From positions 29,970,322-30,034,321 of the forward strand of contig NC_064753.1 in assembly GCF_011397635.1 (NCBI RefSeq): a stretch of 64,000 nucleotides of DNA, in the 5' to 3' direction. Within the stretch, counting starts at the first letter, position 1. Each line of letters begins with the position of its first letter. This DNA comes from Epinephelus fuscoguttatus. Lineage: Eukaryota > Chordata > Actinopteri > Perciformes > Serranidae. Below the pieces are notes generated by a model. It saw nothing but the letters and a program-made list of their open reading frames with translations, did no database searches and was not told the origin of the DNA. Below, piece after piece: positions 1-14,200 of this stretch. The translations under genes were made by a program, and so were the position numbers.

Positions 1-3000
1 ATTAAAACAAAATCAGACACCACAGAAAAAGGAAACCCCGCCCTTGCAGAAGAAGTCGACCCTCTCTTCACATGTGCCTATGAGTCACACCATAAAAAGG
101 TGCCAACAACAAAAACTTAATTTCCACATTGTATTAGCATGTGAATGGATGACCAAAAAAGGGCAGTGAGTGTGATCTCAAAGACTTTGAAAAGGACACG
201 ATTGATGGGGCAACCAAGAAGAGTGTACAATGAATGAACACTAGAAATCCTTATAAAAGCTTTTAGTATGCGTGCTATGGCTCTTGATTTATGTTTACAT
301 GGGAGAAACTGGGTTGCTAAGGACAAAACATGTTTACAGCACAAAAGGAAGAAGCACAGTGCAACTTTAAGTACACACAAAACAAATGGGACTGAGGATG
401 CAACTGTACCGCTACAACTGCACACTCAGCATCTGGTGACCGCATCATGAGTCACATCATTTTCATACTTAAATCATTCAGTCCTCTCTTGTATGTCCTG
501 CATGGAAGCATCCAAATTTCGTTACGTTTTATTCAGTGTTTCCGCTCATTTTGTCCCCCGTCTTTAATCTTCACACCAAAGTCTGACAAATTAATTTCTC
601 TTGGCTTCGATTAAACACTAAAGGTGCACTGCAGCATTTACTTATCTCTTGGTACAGACTTCCTGCCTGATATGCATAACAAACACAGTTAACACGGCGG
701 CCAGCTGCATGGCAGGCTGGTAGATAGTGTTCAGGTGTAGACAGACAAAATATTAATGGACTCTAAACTGCTGGGCCCAAAATAAAAAGATACCATTCAG
801 GAAATAAGGCAAATTAAAGTGCAAACCACAGCCTGTTGTGGGCACAAGTCCAGAGCACTTTTTTATGTGTCTTGTTCTTTACAACACCCTGTTTTTTGTG
901 AACATATGATGCATTTTGCGAACCAGTTCTGTGTGACACATAAGGATGTGATAGTCTCCTTTCAGATTGATGAAATGATTTCAAGTAAATTTTTATATTT
1001 TGGCTCCATGGCCCTGCTCAGCATATGGCAGGTAACTGTCACTACTTGGCTTGATGAAAGGATGTACACATATTTCTATAATAACTGAAGCATTACATTT
1101 CAGTTACTATGAAATAATTTTGGGATGACTTCTAGCTTCTAACTCTGACTCCATAAATCCCATTTTTAAAGGATATTTTCCCATGTTTTTGTGTCTCAGT
1201 GACTGATGGAGACAATCATTTTTGAAATTGGTCCAGTATTGAGAGAAGCTGCTGCAGCCATAGCAGCCAAACAGGCTGCAATGTGATCCCTTCAGGCAAC
1301 TGTGCACGCCAATGTATGGCCATACAAGTGCTTGTTTTTGTCACTGACAGGCTCAGCTTGGTATTGTAAGTGTCTAAATTACAAAAATGATCCAGTCAGG
1401 TTGTTTGTGTGTGTAAGTCTTGCTCTGAAATTTCAGATTTTTCCACACTATCAAAATCAGTAAAATATTCATGATATTAAAATATTTTAGATAACACTAA
1501 GGGTGCTTTCACGCCTGCCCTGTTTGGTTTGGGTCAGTCAAACTCAAGTTCGTTTGCCCCCTAAGTGCGGTTCGTTCGGGCAGGTGTGAACACAGCAATT
1601 GCACTCGGGTGTGCACCAAAACAACTGGACTGAGACATTCTTGAAGAGGTGGTCTCGGTCTGGTTATAAACAAACTCTGGTGCGGTTCGTTTGTGGTGAG
1701 AACGTGTTCCGACATCGATCTGAACCAACTGCAGTCACATGATGTTTGGGTAAAACATGAGCATGTTACAGTCCTGGAGGATTATTAATGTGCACCTCCT
1801 CCTGTACTGCCTTAATATGCACATTCAGTACATCCAGTGCATCAAAACATTGTTTTCTAGTTGGAGCCGTGCCTCGTTTTCAAACTGTATGGTTTGACTA
1901 AAATGAACAATGACAGCAATATAGTCCATGATGACCAGCACTAAAATCAACCTGCGTAGTTGTCCCTCCATTGTGACATTAGAAAGTGTCACATTTATCT
2001 TGCAAGTGTACTCTTCTTCAACGTTTTGTTTACTACCCGCATGGAAATTCTGACGAATCAAAAGCTGCTTTTTCACGTAAGGCATTTTATCTGGTTCACT
2101 TGTAAATGCTGGCGTGAGAACACGAACCAACTCTTGGCAGTTATGCAACTTTGTAACAAAATTAGTCCCTGATTCAGACCACAGCAAGACAACTCTAGGT
2201 CTGAAAGCACCCTTAGATACACTCTCTGTGCTCCAACAGAACTCCAAGCACTCCTCTCTCCAACTTTCCACTGTTGCTTTTCCTGCAATAAGTCACCTCT
2301 TGTAAGTTTTCAGAACAAGACTTCCCCTTGAGCAAGACTTGGTCACAATAACAAACACACTAGCAAAAGGAAAGGAAAAACATTTTAATTCTCTGTAGGG
2401 TGTTTTCCGTATTGTCATCAGACACTTCTAATAACAATCTGAGCTTGTCAGTGCCGAAAACAAGTAATTCTAGGAGATGCGATGGTGCACAGTTGCCTGC
2501 TGGGATTACACTGCAGCCTGTTTGGCCACTGTGGCTGCAGCACTCTCTCTCAATACTGAATCTCAAAAACTGTCACCATTAGACACAAAAACATGTGAAA
2601 ATAGCATCCAGGTTGAAAAATGCAGAAGTTGTCCTTTAATAAGGTGATCAAATAAAGAAAAAAAACGACACCACATTGCTCACACTGCTATGTTTGGTCT
2701 CCTGTGTAAACATAGCAGGGACCATTTCTGATGAACTGAAAAAATATTTATATTAGGTGTAGTCAGTTTAGCACTGATGTGTATTAAACCGCAGCTTCAG
2801 AGCCAGGGCTTCAGTAAACAGTGATGACCAGCGTATAACCTGAGACAGCGGTCTGAATGAAACGGTCAAACTTGGGTTAAACATGTGCAGAATTTATAAA
2901 CATAAACAAGGGATTCATGCATGGAAATGGCAAACAGGCTTTTAACAACTCCCTGCACAATGTACTCAAACAGAATCTTCTTCTCTTGTACGCTTTTTTG

Positions 3001-3032
3001 TACATCCTTTGAACTCGCACAGATTGACTCAC
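1..3032 (-). other. dagla: dagla intron (left part), next exon not in window
   Basis: The exon ending at 3033 has donor GTGAGT at 3032-3027 in phase 2. None of the conserved downstream dagla segments (the EDAMEYSKEF region, the catalytic Asp region) can be read in any minus-strand frame of 1-3032, so the intron continues beyond the left edge. Apart from the transposon at 1499-2214 I see no functional element here; the ORFs of 60-148 codons lack homology and splice logic. Confidence 0.6.
1499..2214. mobile_element. hAT-like non-autonomous TIR transposon
   Basis: Left end AAGGGTGCTTTCA and right end TGAAAGCACCCTT are inverted copies. The flanks AGATAACACT (1489-1498) and AGATACACT (2215-2223) look like a target duplication of about 8 bp in which the left copy gained one A. 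It is about 716 bp with no transposase frame; the 148-codon minus-strand ORF at 1825-2271 crosses the element border and is not a gene. hAT is the likeliest superfamily from the duplication length. Confidence 0.6.
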
Positions 3033-6000
3033 CTAAAAAGGCCACCAGGTGGAGAGTAAGAGTAGCAGTGAAGAGTTGGGTACTGAGGTCTCAGCAGGAA
3101 GGAGAGGATAGCAGCGGTGCCTGCACCAAGAGAATGCCCGACTATCACCAGCCCATAGTGCATGGTGCCCTTGTTCTGTGAGAGATAGCCAGAGTCATTA
3201 TGCTCACAACAGCACACTTTTGTTACCACAGTGAAGATAATCACTTCAAACAAATTGCCTCTACTGCCATTTGCAGAATTCTTTGTATGCAGTAGGGTTA
3301 GGGTTAGTGTACTGTTGCACAGCAAGCGTAGCCTTGAATGGAGTACTAGAGTGGTGTTAATACAAATTCAGAGAGTAAATTATGGAAAAAGGTTCATAAT
3401 TGAGCCAGCCATTCTTTTTTAGGGTGTACTGAGTCGTGTACCAAGTCTCTTCCAAAGGCTTGTGACAAGATCATTTCCTGCTCCAGTTTCTTCTTAATGT
3501 ATTCTGCTGAGTAAACCATCCCCTGAGAGTGGAAAGAAAGAGAAAGGGATTCAGCGAAGAGGAGGATGGGGAGAGAGAGAGAGACAGAAATATGGACAGA
3601 AAGTCTGCGTCATTAATCTCTTATTAAAATATCCGTGGCAATTATTCTACTATTAACAACTGAAACGACCTTTGAGGTCTGGGATAATGCTACTTGCTGG
3701 AAGTGCGCAATGGAGAATAGAGAAATGTTAAGAGGAAAAATGTCAGAGGAGACTGCACAGAGGAGTCTGCTTAATGTATTGTAAGTGAGTGTTTTAAGAC
3801 AGTAATCTCTGACCTTGTGGCCGAGCCAGGTCCCGTGCTGCTCCTCTACAGGCAAACGTTCAGAATCCCCCGTCAGATCAGTCAAGGCGTCCTGATACAC
3901 ACAAGACAAATTAAAAAAAATTCTACAAAAGACAGCATAAAGCAGAGAACACAAGTGGATGAAGTGAAAACAGGGAAAGTGAAAAGAGAACATCTTACTA
4001 ATTAAAGTGCACAGATCGGGCACAAGAATTAAACATACCATTCATAATCTCCATTGGTAACTGGATTATTATTGGTTATAGTGTATTAACTTTTTACCTG
4101 AAGAGCTACAGCAAGACTTGTTAGACTATAAGAGAACAGTATATGCTCAGACTTTAATCAGGGTTCCCTTAAGCAAAGATTTTTTTTCGTAACTTTTCAA
4201 CAATATTTTATCCCATTTTATAACTTTACAGAAGTAGTTTAAGGCCTCGATCACACAGAAAGTGTTTTTGTAATTGTTTTTAATGAGAATGTAGCTTTCT
4301 GCTCGCATTTTTTGCATTGCGAAGCGCCTCACGTTTCTGCACTCTAGGCGCCTAGCGTTTTTGCTGGAGCGCTCTGAACTCCTCCAGTTGAAAAAACTTC
4401 AACTGCATCTTCAGAAAAGTGCCCCACATCATCTCTTTTTCGCCAGCTTTTTTCCCAATTGTCCAATCGGATGATTTGAGAGGCGGGCCTTCTGTGGTGT
4501 TCACAACAATAAGTTTACAGTTAATAAATAATGGAAGTGAAACTGGTGGTAGCAGTTGCTGGATATTCAGAGTGACATGGCCTAACGATAGACAGAAGGT
4601 TGTTAAACTGCCCCCGAGTCATCCTAAAATATGCCTGGAAACGGCCATCATTGAGGCAAAGCTCCTGGACTAACTGGTGGTTCTCCCCGTGATCCACCCT
4701 CTTTATTAGGGTCTCATGTACCCACACAGATCTCTGTTTCCCTGTGCCCAACAAACTATTTACTGACAGCCTCTCACCCTCAACCAGAGCTACAGCAAGT
4801 AGATACTAATTACTGTAAGAAAAAAAAAGAAGATTGATTACATGGGAAGTTTAGTGTAAGGACATGATGGGGTGGTTGCCTGGCAACAATAAAAAGGCAA
4901 AGTAAGCATTTTTATAAAAAAAATAAAATTAACTAGTGGTATTCAAAAGTTTTTAAAAAGGCAGTGTGGTGTGCCTCATGTTTTGCAACCTGCAAAATGC
5001 TTTCTGTGTGATCAGGGCCTAAAATGGGTAAGCCTATACTGTAATACAGCCATACTGTACACATCTGTATGCATTCATTTCTTGTTAAATAAATGTTTGT
5101 TTTAAAGACATGTCTAATAACTGTTTTGCAACCTTTCCTGAACCTGAGCATTTGCAATCCTTAATAAATTAAGGCTGATCACGGTCATGTTCCGTCAGTC
5201 TTCCTCTGTCCAAGTGGATGAATGATGCAACACACTGTCCCAATATTGATTATCCAGACATCTTTACATGTATAAATATGATACCTGGTGAGTCTGTCAA
5301 ATATGTTTATTGACTGAATCACCAGGTACCATCAGGCCAAGTGTTGTCTGTAAATAACAAACCTGTTATTAGCCAACTGTTGCATCTTGGCTGTAATTTA
5401 GTTGGATATGACAATCTGATGCTGCTATGCTGTATGACTGTAATGTTACTGAAGCAGCCTCCCACTCAGCTAACATTAGCTATCCATCAGCAGTAACTGT
5501 CACCAGCATCATATCGCTATATACTGCACTGACAGTGAATGTTCACGAATCTTATGTGCCTGACATGACAGCGTGTGTCTTTCTCCCAAAAGGGGACGTG
5601 GCCTTGGCAATGATGCGATGCTGGTCTGGTCAATGTGTATCAGGTGACGCTAGTGGCATTTAGGGTTGCACAGTATGAAATTTTCACATTATGATCACTG
5701 CCTCAGAAAATATCACTGTTTCACGGTATAACGGTATTACAGAATTTACTTTATCATCAGTCAGAGTGAGCCTCAAAGGAATGAAAGCGGAAGGGTTATT
5801 TTTGGTTGAACAAACGTTTTATTAATGTATCTGAAACTTGAAACCATTTTGTTAATGGAAGTATGTGTTAAAAGTCTCCCCTTTGAAAATAACAACAATA
5901 AAGGTGAGATTCAATGTTTACTTTCACTTTGCTTTCAATATTGTAGATAACCAAATGTACACAGTATCATAACCATCAACTTTTTTATCATGGTATACCT

Positions 6001-9000
6001 CGAAACTGGTATACCGCTGCAATCCTAATGGCATTTCAGTGGTTACACAGCGCAAGACTACATTTTAAATTAGTAATAAATGGAACGTATCTTGCGTAAT
6101 GTTAGACATGTTTTGTGATTTTTATAAACATATTTAAACAATAGCTAAAACAATGTATACTCTGTTCATGGCAAAACATTTGAAGGCCTTTTTCTAATTT
6201 CATAACTTTTCCATGAATTTCATGACCATGGGAACCCTGTTAACTGCTTCCATTTTTCTCAGCTCAACATAAGGCTAAAGCGAAAACCACAGCCTTTGAA
6301 AAGGTGTTTCTTATCTTTATAATCCATGTCAGGGAGTAATGAGAGCTCAACATTCACTTACTTAGATCTGATGTTCAGAAGCACCTCGCAAAAGCTTCTT
6401 TAATCTTTATACTCTATTTGTAACGTCCCACACTGCATGTACTGTACCTTCATGTTTTGACTGGTTGGAAGCAAAGCATCAGAGATCAATGGGATGAGTG
6501 GTTATTCTCCCCTGATCTGTTAGCTGCCGGTTCAATTCAGGTCTTACAACATGATGGGAATTCTCAAATACTTGTGTAAAACAAATGGTAGGACATGTTG
6601 TTCTAAAAGTGAACAGTCACGTTTCTGCTCCATGTGTGAAAGGTGTAGGAGTTTGAGAACACTTTATTAAGCTATGAGAACTTCACCTGTTCTGGAGGTG
6701 TTGGTGTTGTGAGGTACTGAGGGGAACAGAGTGCGCTAACGTTTAGAAAGAGCTGAAGATATATTACTGTATAAACAAGACAAGAAAGCTATAATTCACC
6801 TTTGGCGATAAGGTTCCTCTGATACTGATGACAACCTTCTTCTTCGCATGATCCACTGCCACGAAAAACGGAGTCTCATAAACCTGTAAGGATGCAGAGC
6901 GGACAGTAAACGATGGTGAGACAGTGAGAGGGGCAGGCGACGGGCGAAGTGAAGAGGAGACAAATAATAGTTTATCTTACATCCCAGCAAACAGAGCACT
7001 TCTTCAGACTTTGTCGTCAAACCTCTCTCCACTTGGCACCGCACGCACACACACATAAGTACCTCCGTGAGAGAAATTTATAGATGGAAACTCGGCGCTA
7101 ACCGCACCAAGAAGTTCATCTAAATCATCAACGTGTCTCTGAGACCCCATCCCAACTAGGCTACTTAAGGAGGTCTTACCTTTAGTGAACACTCAAATAT
7201 TAGATGTGATCAATATATCCTTATTAACAGGCTATGTACCACAGTCTTTTAAGGTAGCTATAATTAAACCTCTCCTAAAGAAGTCCACCCTGGATCCAGA
7301 GGTGTTAGCCAACTAAAGACCAATATCTAATCTTCCCTTTCTGTCAAAGATCCTTGAGAAAGTAGTCGTAGACCAGCTGAGTGATTTTCTCCATGATAAT
7401 AATTTATTTGAGGAATTTCAGTCAGGATTTAGAGGGCATCATAGCACTAAGACAGCACTAGTTAAAATTACAAATGACCTTCTGATTGCTTCAGACAAAG
7501 GACTCGTCTCTGTACTTGTTTTATTAGATCTTAGTGCAGCGTTTGACACTATTGACCATCAAATTCTACTGCAGAGACTGGAACACTTAATTGGCCTAAA
7601 AGGTTCTGCACTAAGCTGGTTTAAATCTTATTTATCTAATCGTTTTCAGTTTGTTCACGTTCATAATGAGTCATCCTTACGTACCAAAGTTTGTTTTGGA
7701 GTTCTGCAAGGTTCTGTGCTTGGACCAATCCTATTTATTCTATATATGCTTCCTTTAGGTAACATCATTAGAAATCACTCTGTAAATTTCCATTGTTATG
7801 CGGATGATACACAGTTGTATTTATCTATGAAGCCAGAAGAAAGTAATCAATTAACTAAACTTCATAATTGCCTTAAAGACATAAAAACCTGGATGAGCAC
7901 CAATTTCCTGATGTTAAATTCAGACAAAACTGAAGTTATTGTTCTTGGCCCCAGACAACTCAGAGACTCTTTATCTGATGACATAGTTTCTCTAGATGGC
8001 ATTGCTCTGGCCTCTAGCACTACCGTAAGAAACCTCGGAGTAACATTTGATCAAGATTTGTCTTTTAATTCTCATTTAAAACAAACCTCACGGACTGCAT
8101 TTTTTCATCTGCGTAATATTGCGAAAATTAGGCCTATCCTGACCCGAAAAGATGCAGAAAAATTGGTCCACGCTTTTGTTACCTCAAGGCTGGATTACTG
8201 TAACTCTCTATTATCAGGTAGCTCTAGTAAGTCCTTAAAAACTCTCCAGCTAATTCAGAATGCAGCAGCATGTGTACTAACAGGAACTAAGAAACGTGAT
8301 CATATTTCTCCCGTTTTAGCTTCTCTGCACTGGCTCCCTGTAAAATCCAGAATTGAATTTAAAATCCTACTGTTAACTTATAAAGCTCCAAATGGTCAAG
8401 CTCCGTCATATCTTAGAGAGCTCATAGTGCCTTATTATCCCACCAGAACTCTGCGCTCTGAGAACGCAGGGTTACTCGTGGTCCCTAAAGTCTCCAAAAG
8501 TAGATCAGGAGCCAGAGCCTTCAGCTATCAGGCTCCTCTCCTGTGGAATCATCTTCCTGTTGCGGTCCGGGAGGCAGACACCGTCTCCACATTTAAGACT
8601 AGACTTAAGACTTTCCTCTTTGATAAAGCTTATAGTTAGGGCTGGCTCAGGCTTGCCTTGTACCAGCCCCTAGTTAGGCTGACTTAGGCCTAGTCTGCTG
8701 GAAGACCCCCCTATAATACACCGGGCACCTTCTCTCCTTCTCTCTCTCTCTCTCGTATCCTATTACTGCATCTTGCTAACTTGGCCTCTTCTCCGGAGTC
8801 TTTGTGCTCTACTGTCTCTCAGGTTAACTCGTATTGCAGCGGTGCCTGGATAGTGTGACGTGTGTGGTTGTGCTGCTGCCGTGGTCCTGCCAGATGCCTC
8901 CTGTTGCTGCTGTTATCATTAGTCATACTTCTACTGTTATTATACACATATGATTATTGTCACACATGTATACTATCAGATATTAATATATTATTATTAA

Positions 9001-11199
9001 TTATAATATTATTACTTTCATCAATGTTGTTGTAAGCTACTGCCATTACCGTCTATCCTGCATCTCTCTCTGTCTCTCTCTCTCTGTCTCATTGCGTCAT
9101 ACGGATTACTGTTAATTTATTATGCTGATCTGTTCTGTACAACATCTATTGCTCTCTGTCCATCCTGGAAGTGGGATCCCTCCTCAGTTGCTCTTCCTGA
9201 GGTTTCTACCGTTTTTTTCCCCGTTAAAGGGTTTTTTTTGGGGAGTTTTTCCTTATCCGCTGTGAGGGTCATAAGGACAGAGGGATGTCGTATGCTGTAA
9301 AGCCCTGTGAGGCAAATTGTGATTTGTGATATTGGGCTTTATAAATAAAATTGATTGACTGATTGAGAAGTGCTCTGCTTTAAAAATCATCAAAATCATG
9401 TGGCTCCAGTGCTAGTGTGAATGGTGTTGGGGAAATTCCACATTAAAAATAGAATTAGTTAATTGAATTTGTTAGGAAATAGGAAACTATTTTAGCGACT
9501 ATTTATTTTCATTTCAGTGGGAATATGAGTGGCCATTTGGACTCTATTTAAAATTCATTGCAAAATCTTTTTTCTACTTGTAGTCATTATTATTTGCCAA
9601 CCTGGGACGGCCGTTTTTTCTCACAAACTTTAACATAGGGATGCAGCAGCTTTCCTAGACACATACAAGGCAATGACCAGGAAATGATATACCCATCAAA
9701 CAGGTTTAAAACAAGTCCCAAACATTACAGTACACGCTCTCCAGAAAGTGAAATCAAAAAAGGAATGGTAATTCTCAGTATAACATTCTCATGGCTGTGT
9801 ATAATGCACCAAAAGCAGCAAGACTGCATCATATGTTGAGAGCAGAAATACAATCCTGACATGACCTAAGTTGACACTTTCCACTCTTTGCCTGCACCTT
9901 ATGATTCTGTCCATGATGATCACAAACAGCCTTGGTGGAGTCCTGCACCTACTGAGAACACACTTGACTTACTGCCGAGGATGTGGACACAGCGACTCGG
10001 CTCCCCATATCTCAGCGACTAAACTGGTGAGTAAAGTGTTATCCAAACATTTACAAGAGATGGCCAAAACTACAGAGTAAAGCCACTAAATTATCAGACT
10101 GGCTCCCAGTGTTGTCAAAGTGCAGCGCTGTACAGCGGCCCATTGTTAAGTGGAGTTTGACAAGATGAGCGTCTAGTTTGCAAGCATAACACAGCATGCA
10201 GGGCTCTATGTGCACAAGAGCTTAAAAAAGGCAAAGCGTAATTAGACCTCCACTGTGCATTTTGCAAAAAGGAAGAGGCATTAACACTGAAACAAAAGAA
10301 TGGGCAAACGAAAACAAACATCCTGATGCTGTTCCTCTGACTTCTCCACACAAACCATCCTTTGTCTAATATAGGAAGCTGAGCCCAAACACCTCTGCCT
10401 GCTTGTTAGCCAGTTGTCGGATTACTCACAGCATCGTGGCAGGAAGTGTAGACAATGTGAACCTGCTTGAGGTCCCTGTCCAGGAAGTGTCTTCGTATGG
10501 CCAGGACATTACAGCCGCAACAGTTGTCCTCCTCCACTGTCACGGACTGAGACAACCGAGAGCCAGACATTGACGTACAGCTGATGTGAGAGGGGAAGAT
10601 AAGAGGAAAAGAGGAGAATGCATAAATGCAAAAACAGATAAATAACTAATTTATTTGTGAAACAGCAGGTGGGACAAGCACAAGAGAATTACAATAAACA
10701 GTTAAGATTACAAAGATACAATCTAGCATCCCAGTGCAGGCAATGCGGACAAGAGAATGTGATTAATTCGACATCGCTTGTGTCAGTGAGTGAGTCTAAC
10801 TAGAGTGGTATTGTCTCAGTGGATTACCACTTGGCAAGTGTTGACGCATGTGAAATTTGATCCGCACTGGAGAGGCTCAAGAGACACAGAAGCCAAATAG
10901 ATCAAAACTGTGCGGGTGTATGTTTGAGTGCTTACGGGCAGGAGCTGGCGAGGCGGCACAGCCCACAGGCAGGCTTCCTCATTAGGTACATGGGCCAACC
11001 GTATGCAGCCAGGGCAAAGAGCATGTAATAACACACATCCTTGTACATGTTCATCTCGGACTGGGAGAGGGAGAGGCAGACAGACGGACACACACACACA
11101 CACACATGCGTCAGAACAACTGAGGAAGAAGAGTAATAACACATTCAGAAATCCTGAGATATTCAAATCTGCAGATATCATTTCTGATTAAAGTGCGTT

Positions 11200-11250
<51 letters not shown>

Positions 11251-14200
11251 TTTGCATAGAAAGGTTTTGTAAACAACTGCAGAAAAACAACAGTTTTTGA
11301 AGTCAGTTAACCAGCATCATATCAGCTTGTGGCTCTAAATCAGTACAACTGTTCTGCGGTGCGAGGTCTGCAGTAATGCAGGCGCTGCGCCAGGCCGTCG
11401 TGGTGAAGAGGCAGCTGAGCCACACAGCAAAGCTTTCAATTTACTGTTCCATCTACACCCCAGCTCTCACCTATGGTCATGAGCTCTGGGTAGTGACTGA
11501 AAGAATGAGGTCGTGGATACAAGTGGCCGAAATGAATTTCCTCTGGGCTCAGCCTTAGAGATAAGGTGACATCTGGAGGGAACTCGGAGTAGAGATGCTG
11601 CTTGATCGCATCGAAAGGGGTCAGTTGAGGTGGTTCGGGTTTCTGATCAGGATGTCTCCTGGGCGCCTCCCGTTTGAGGTGTTCTGGGCATGTCCAACTG
11701 GTAGGAGGCCCCGGGGCAGACCCAGAACACGCTGGAGGGATTACATATCTCATCTGGCCTGGGAACACCTGGGGTCCACCAGGAGGAGCTGGAAAGCGTT
11801 GCTTGACGTGCTTCTATACCCTGTGTCCGTGGTGGCAGGCGTGCAAAAACGTGGAAGTACAATCTGAAGTTTGAGCAACAGCCCTAGAGCCAGTGAAAAA
11901 TCCACTGGATGATGCAATTTTGAGCTGAGAGATGAGCAGGATCTGGGCGCTGTTAAGATGGAGGGAAGTTTACTATAGTTCATTTACACATACTGCCCAC
12001 ATTGTTATGATATGAAGCTGGTGGAAAATTAGCAACTTTCACAAAAGTCCACTGTTCAAGCGATAAAAACTCAAGTCAACCTCAAATATGTCAATTTATT
12101 ACACAGATGGAAACTCACCGAGTTCTTAAGGTCCAGGTATCTAGTATTTCGAGTGACAGGCATTCCAGATAAGAAGGCTAAAATGTCATTGTTGGCCTTG
12201 GGAAGAGAAAACAGAAATGAAAACGTATTTTCATTGCAGCACATTGCCTACGCAAGCATAAAAATACAGACACTAATATATTTTTATCGACAGTGATACC
12301 TGGTCCAGGATAGCAGATCTCTTAGACCTCTGCCTCTGGCGGAGAAGTACCAGGCCAGCAATAATATCACTAGGCACAATGTCCAGGTCTCTGAAGAACT
12401 CTGCGAAAAGGCTGGCCACTTCTGAATACGCATCCTAGAGAGGAGAGCAGCACGTATCAGATGACATGTTGGCAAAGCACGGCAACGCAAAGAGGACTGA
12501 TCTACAGGAGCTTTCATCATTTCAACTGTCTGCTGTTGTGCTCTGTTCAAGTGAATGATGGTTCATAGCAGATGTAAAAATGTGTATTCTCCCCACCCCA
12601 ACTGCAATTTTGTAGTTTTCTAAATTAGATAGCATAGCTTTCGCCAAAAGGTGAGGCAACTTTGGCCCCTCAAATTCACTAGCAATGTTGTTGATTACTG
12701 TAAACACACACTTGGAAATCACCAAGTTTCCATTTAGATGTGTTGCGTAAAGCTGGGCTCAGACTACAGGAGTTTTGAAATCAAAACCAATTTTGAAATC
12801 GTGTTGCGTCAAAAACATAAGAAGAAACTTTACTTTTCTTTTATAAAATCTCAAACACACACACACTAGATTTAAAAAACAATGGCACGTCACACACTGC
12901 AGGATATCCGTAAGATTATTGTGTCAGAGGGAGCATGACTGTACTTTCTCACACTATCTCATGGGGAAGTAGATGAAATCAAAACGCAGACTGAAGTGGC
13001 GCAACAACTGTAATGTTAACGATGATTTGCAGTGAGAAAAACAAAAACAGGAGGCGAAACGAGTCAGAATGAGAAAATGGTTGGGGAGATGCGGTCAACA
13101 CAGGTCTATTCATCAGCGAGAACTGGAGGTTTTATTACAGTAGTATGCTAGCTAACGTTAGCCTCAAGGGCCAGAGTGTTGACTGACATAATCATGACCG
13201 TAACCATCCAGATTTTAAATCCTAAAGTTGTTCAGTAGGTTTTAGACTGGATCTGCAAACCTCTCACATTACCAGATAATCTGGGCCGAACATCAGTAAT
13301 GACAAAGGTACCAGACCGGAGTTCTCCTCCAATTCGGAAAGGGTGAGTCTGGGATAAATCAGCCCCAAACTCCTGCAGTCTGAGCCCGACTCCAGCTAGC
13401 ATGGTATATCTGCCTGGATACTCTGACCGCTTCGAAGCACAATAACCTGAGGGTTTGACATGTTCAGTGGATTTGTACCAACTCACTGAGGACTGCACAT
13501 CTTGTTCAAGTACTAGTTTTAATTTAGCCAGAGTGGAAAATACATTACACTGCTGGTTAAAAGCTGATGGCGTTCTTTCTGGATTTCTGCAGTTTAATCT
13601 AGTGAATGGTAGTTCCTAGTATTTCTATGACTGCAGTACTGCGGGAGAGAGTTTACTTGCGGACAGCTTGTAAATTGATTCAGCCTCAAATGAAATCATT
13701 TGACATTTATATTTTATGTGAAATGCTTAATGTTGCTGGTAAGTAGCTGAGCGGTGAGCTCCTTTGTGTCACAGTCTTGACTCATCCTGTCAGGGCTTAT
13801 TTTAATGACTGGCTCACTGGACATTATGCTTGACATATTTCTGGTTTCATTCATTTCTGTTTTACTTTAACCACAGAGAGGAAAGTGTGTGTTGTGACTC
13901 ACCGATTGTGTATCCTGGGCTCTTGTGCAGCACATAAAGAACTTAAGTCTTCTGCTCCAGCTACTGGCTTGGCCTTCCTCTAGCCTGTGTCTAATGGAGA
14001 GAAAAAAGAAAAATACATTTGAATTTGTGTGGAAAACAGATAAGATATGCATGTCTGTGCTTTGGTTGAGTGAAGACAAAATAAGAAACAGAGAGAGAAA
14101 AAGGGTCTGTTAATACCTGAGTGTATATGTAGTAAGATTGCGCTGACGCCGCCGGGTGGCTTTCAGTTTGACAAATGTCCGACCCGTTGGATCAAAGGTG

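Larger units (their letters stand above)
7056..9366 (+). mobile_element. L2-clade LINE, 5'-truncated, antisense in a dagla intron
   Basis: A non-LTR retrotransposon fragment with a reverse transcriptase and a 3' tail. The coding part can be followed from about 7060 and becomes a continuous frame from 7317 to the stop at 8637-8639. After a 720-bp 3' region with CT microsatellites, the element ends in ATAAATAAAATTGATTGACTG and ATTG-type repeats, the standard tail of fish L2 elements. It lies on the strand opposite dagla, in the intron between exons 10430 and 6883. The 5' limit is approximate because the coding homology simply fades. Confidence 0.85.

Noticed and set aside
1825-2271. 148-codon minus-strand ORF
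   Set aside because: Lies across the right end of a hAT-like element and its flank, with no homology and no splice logic.
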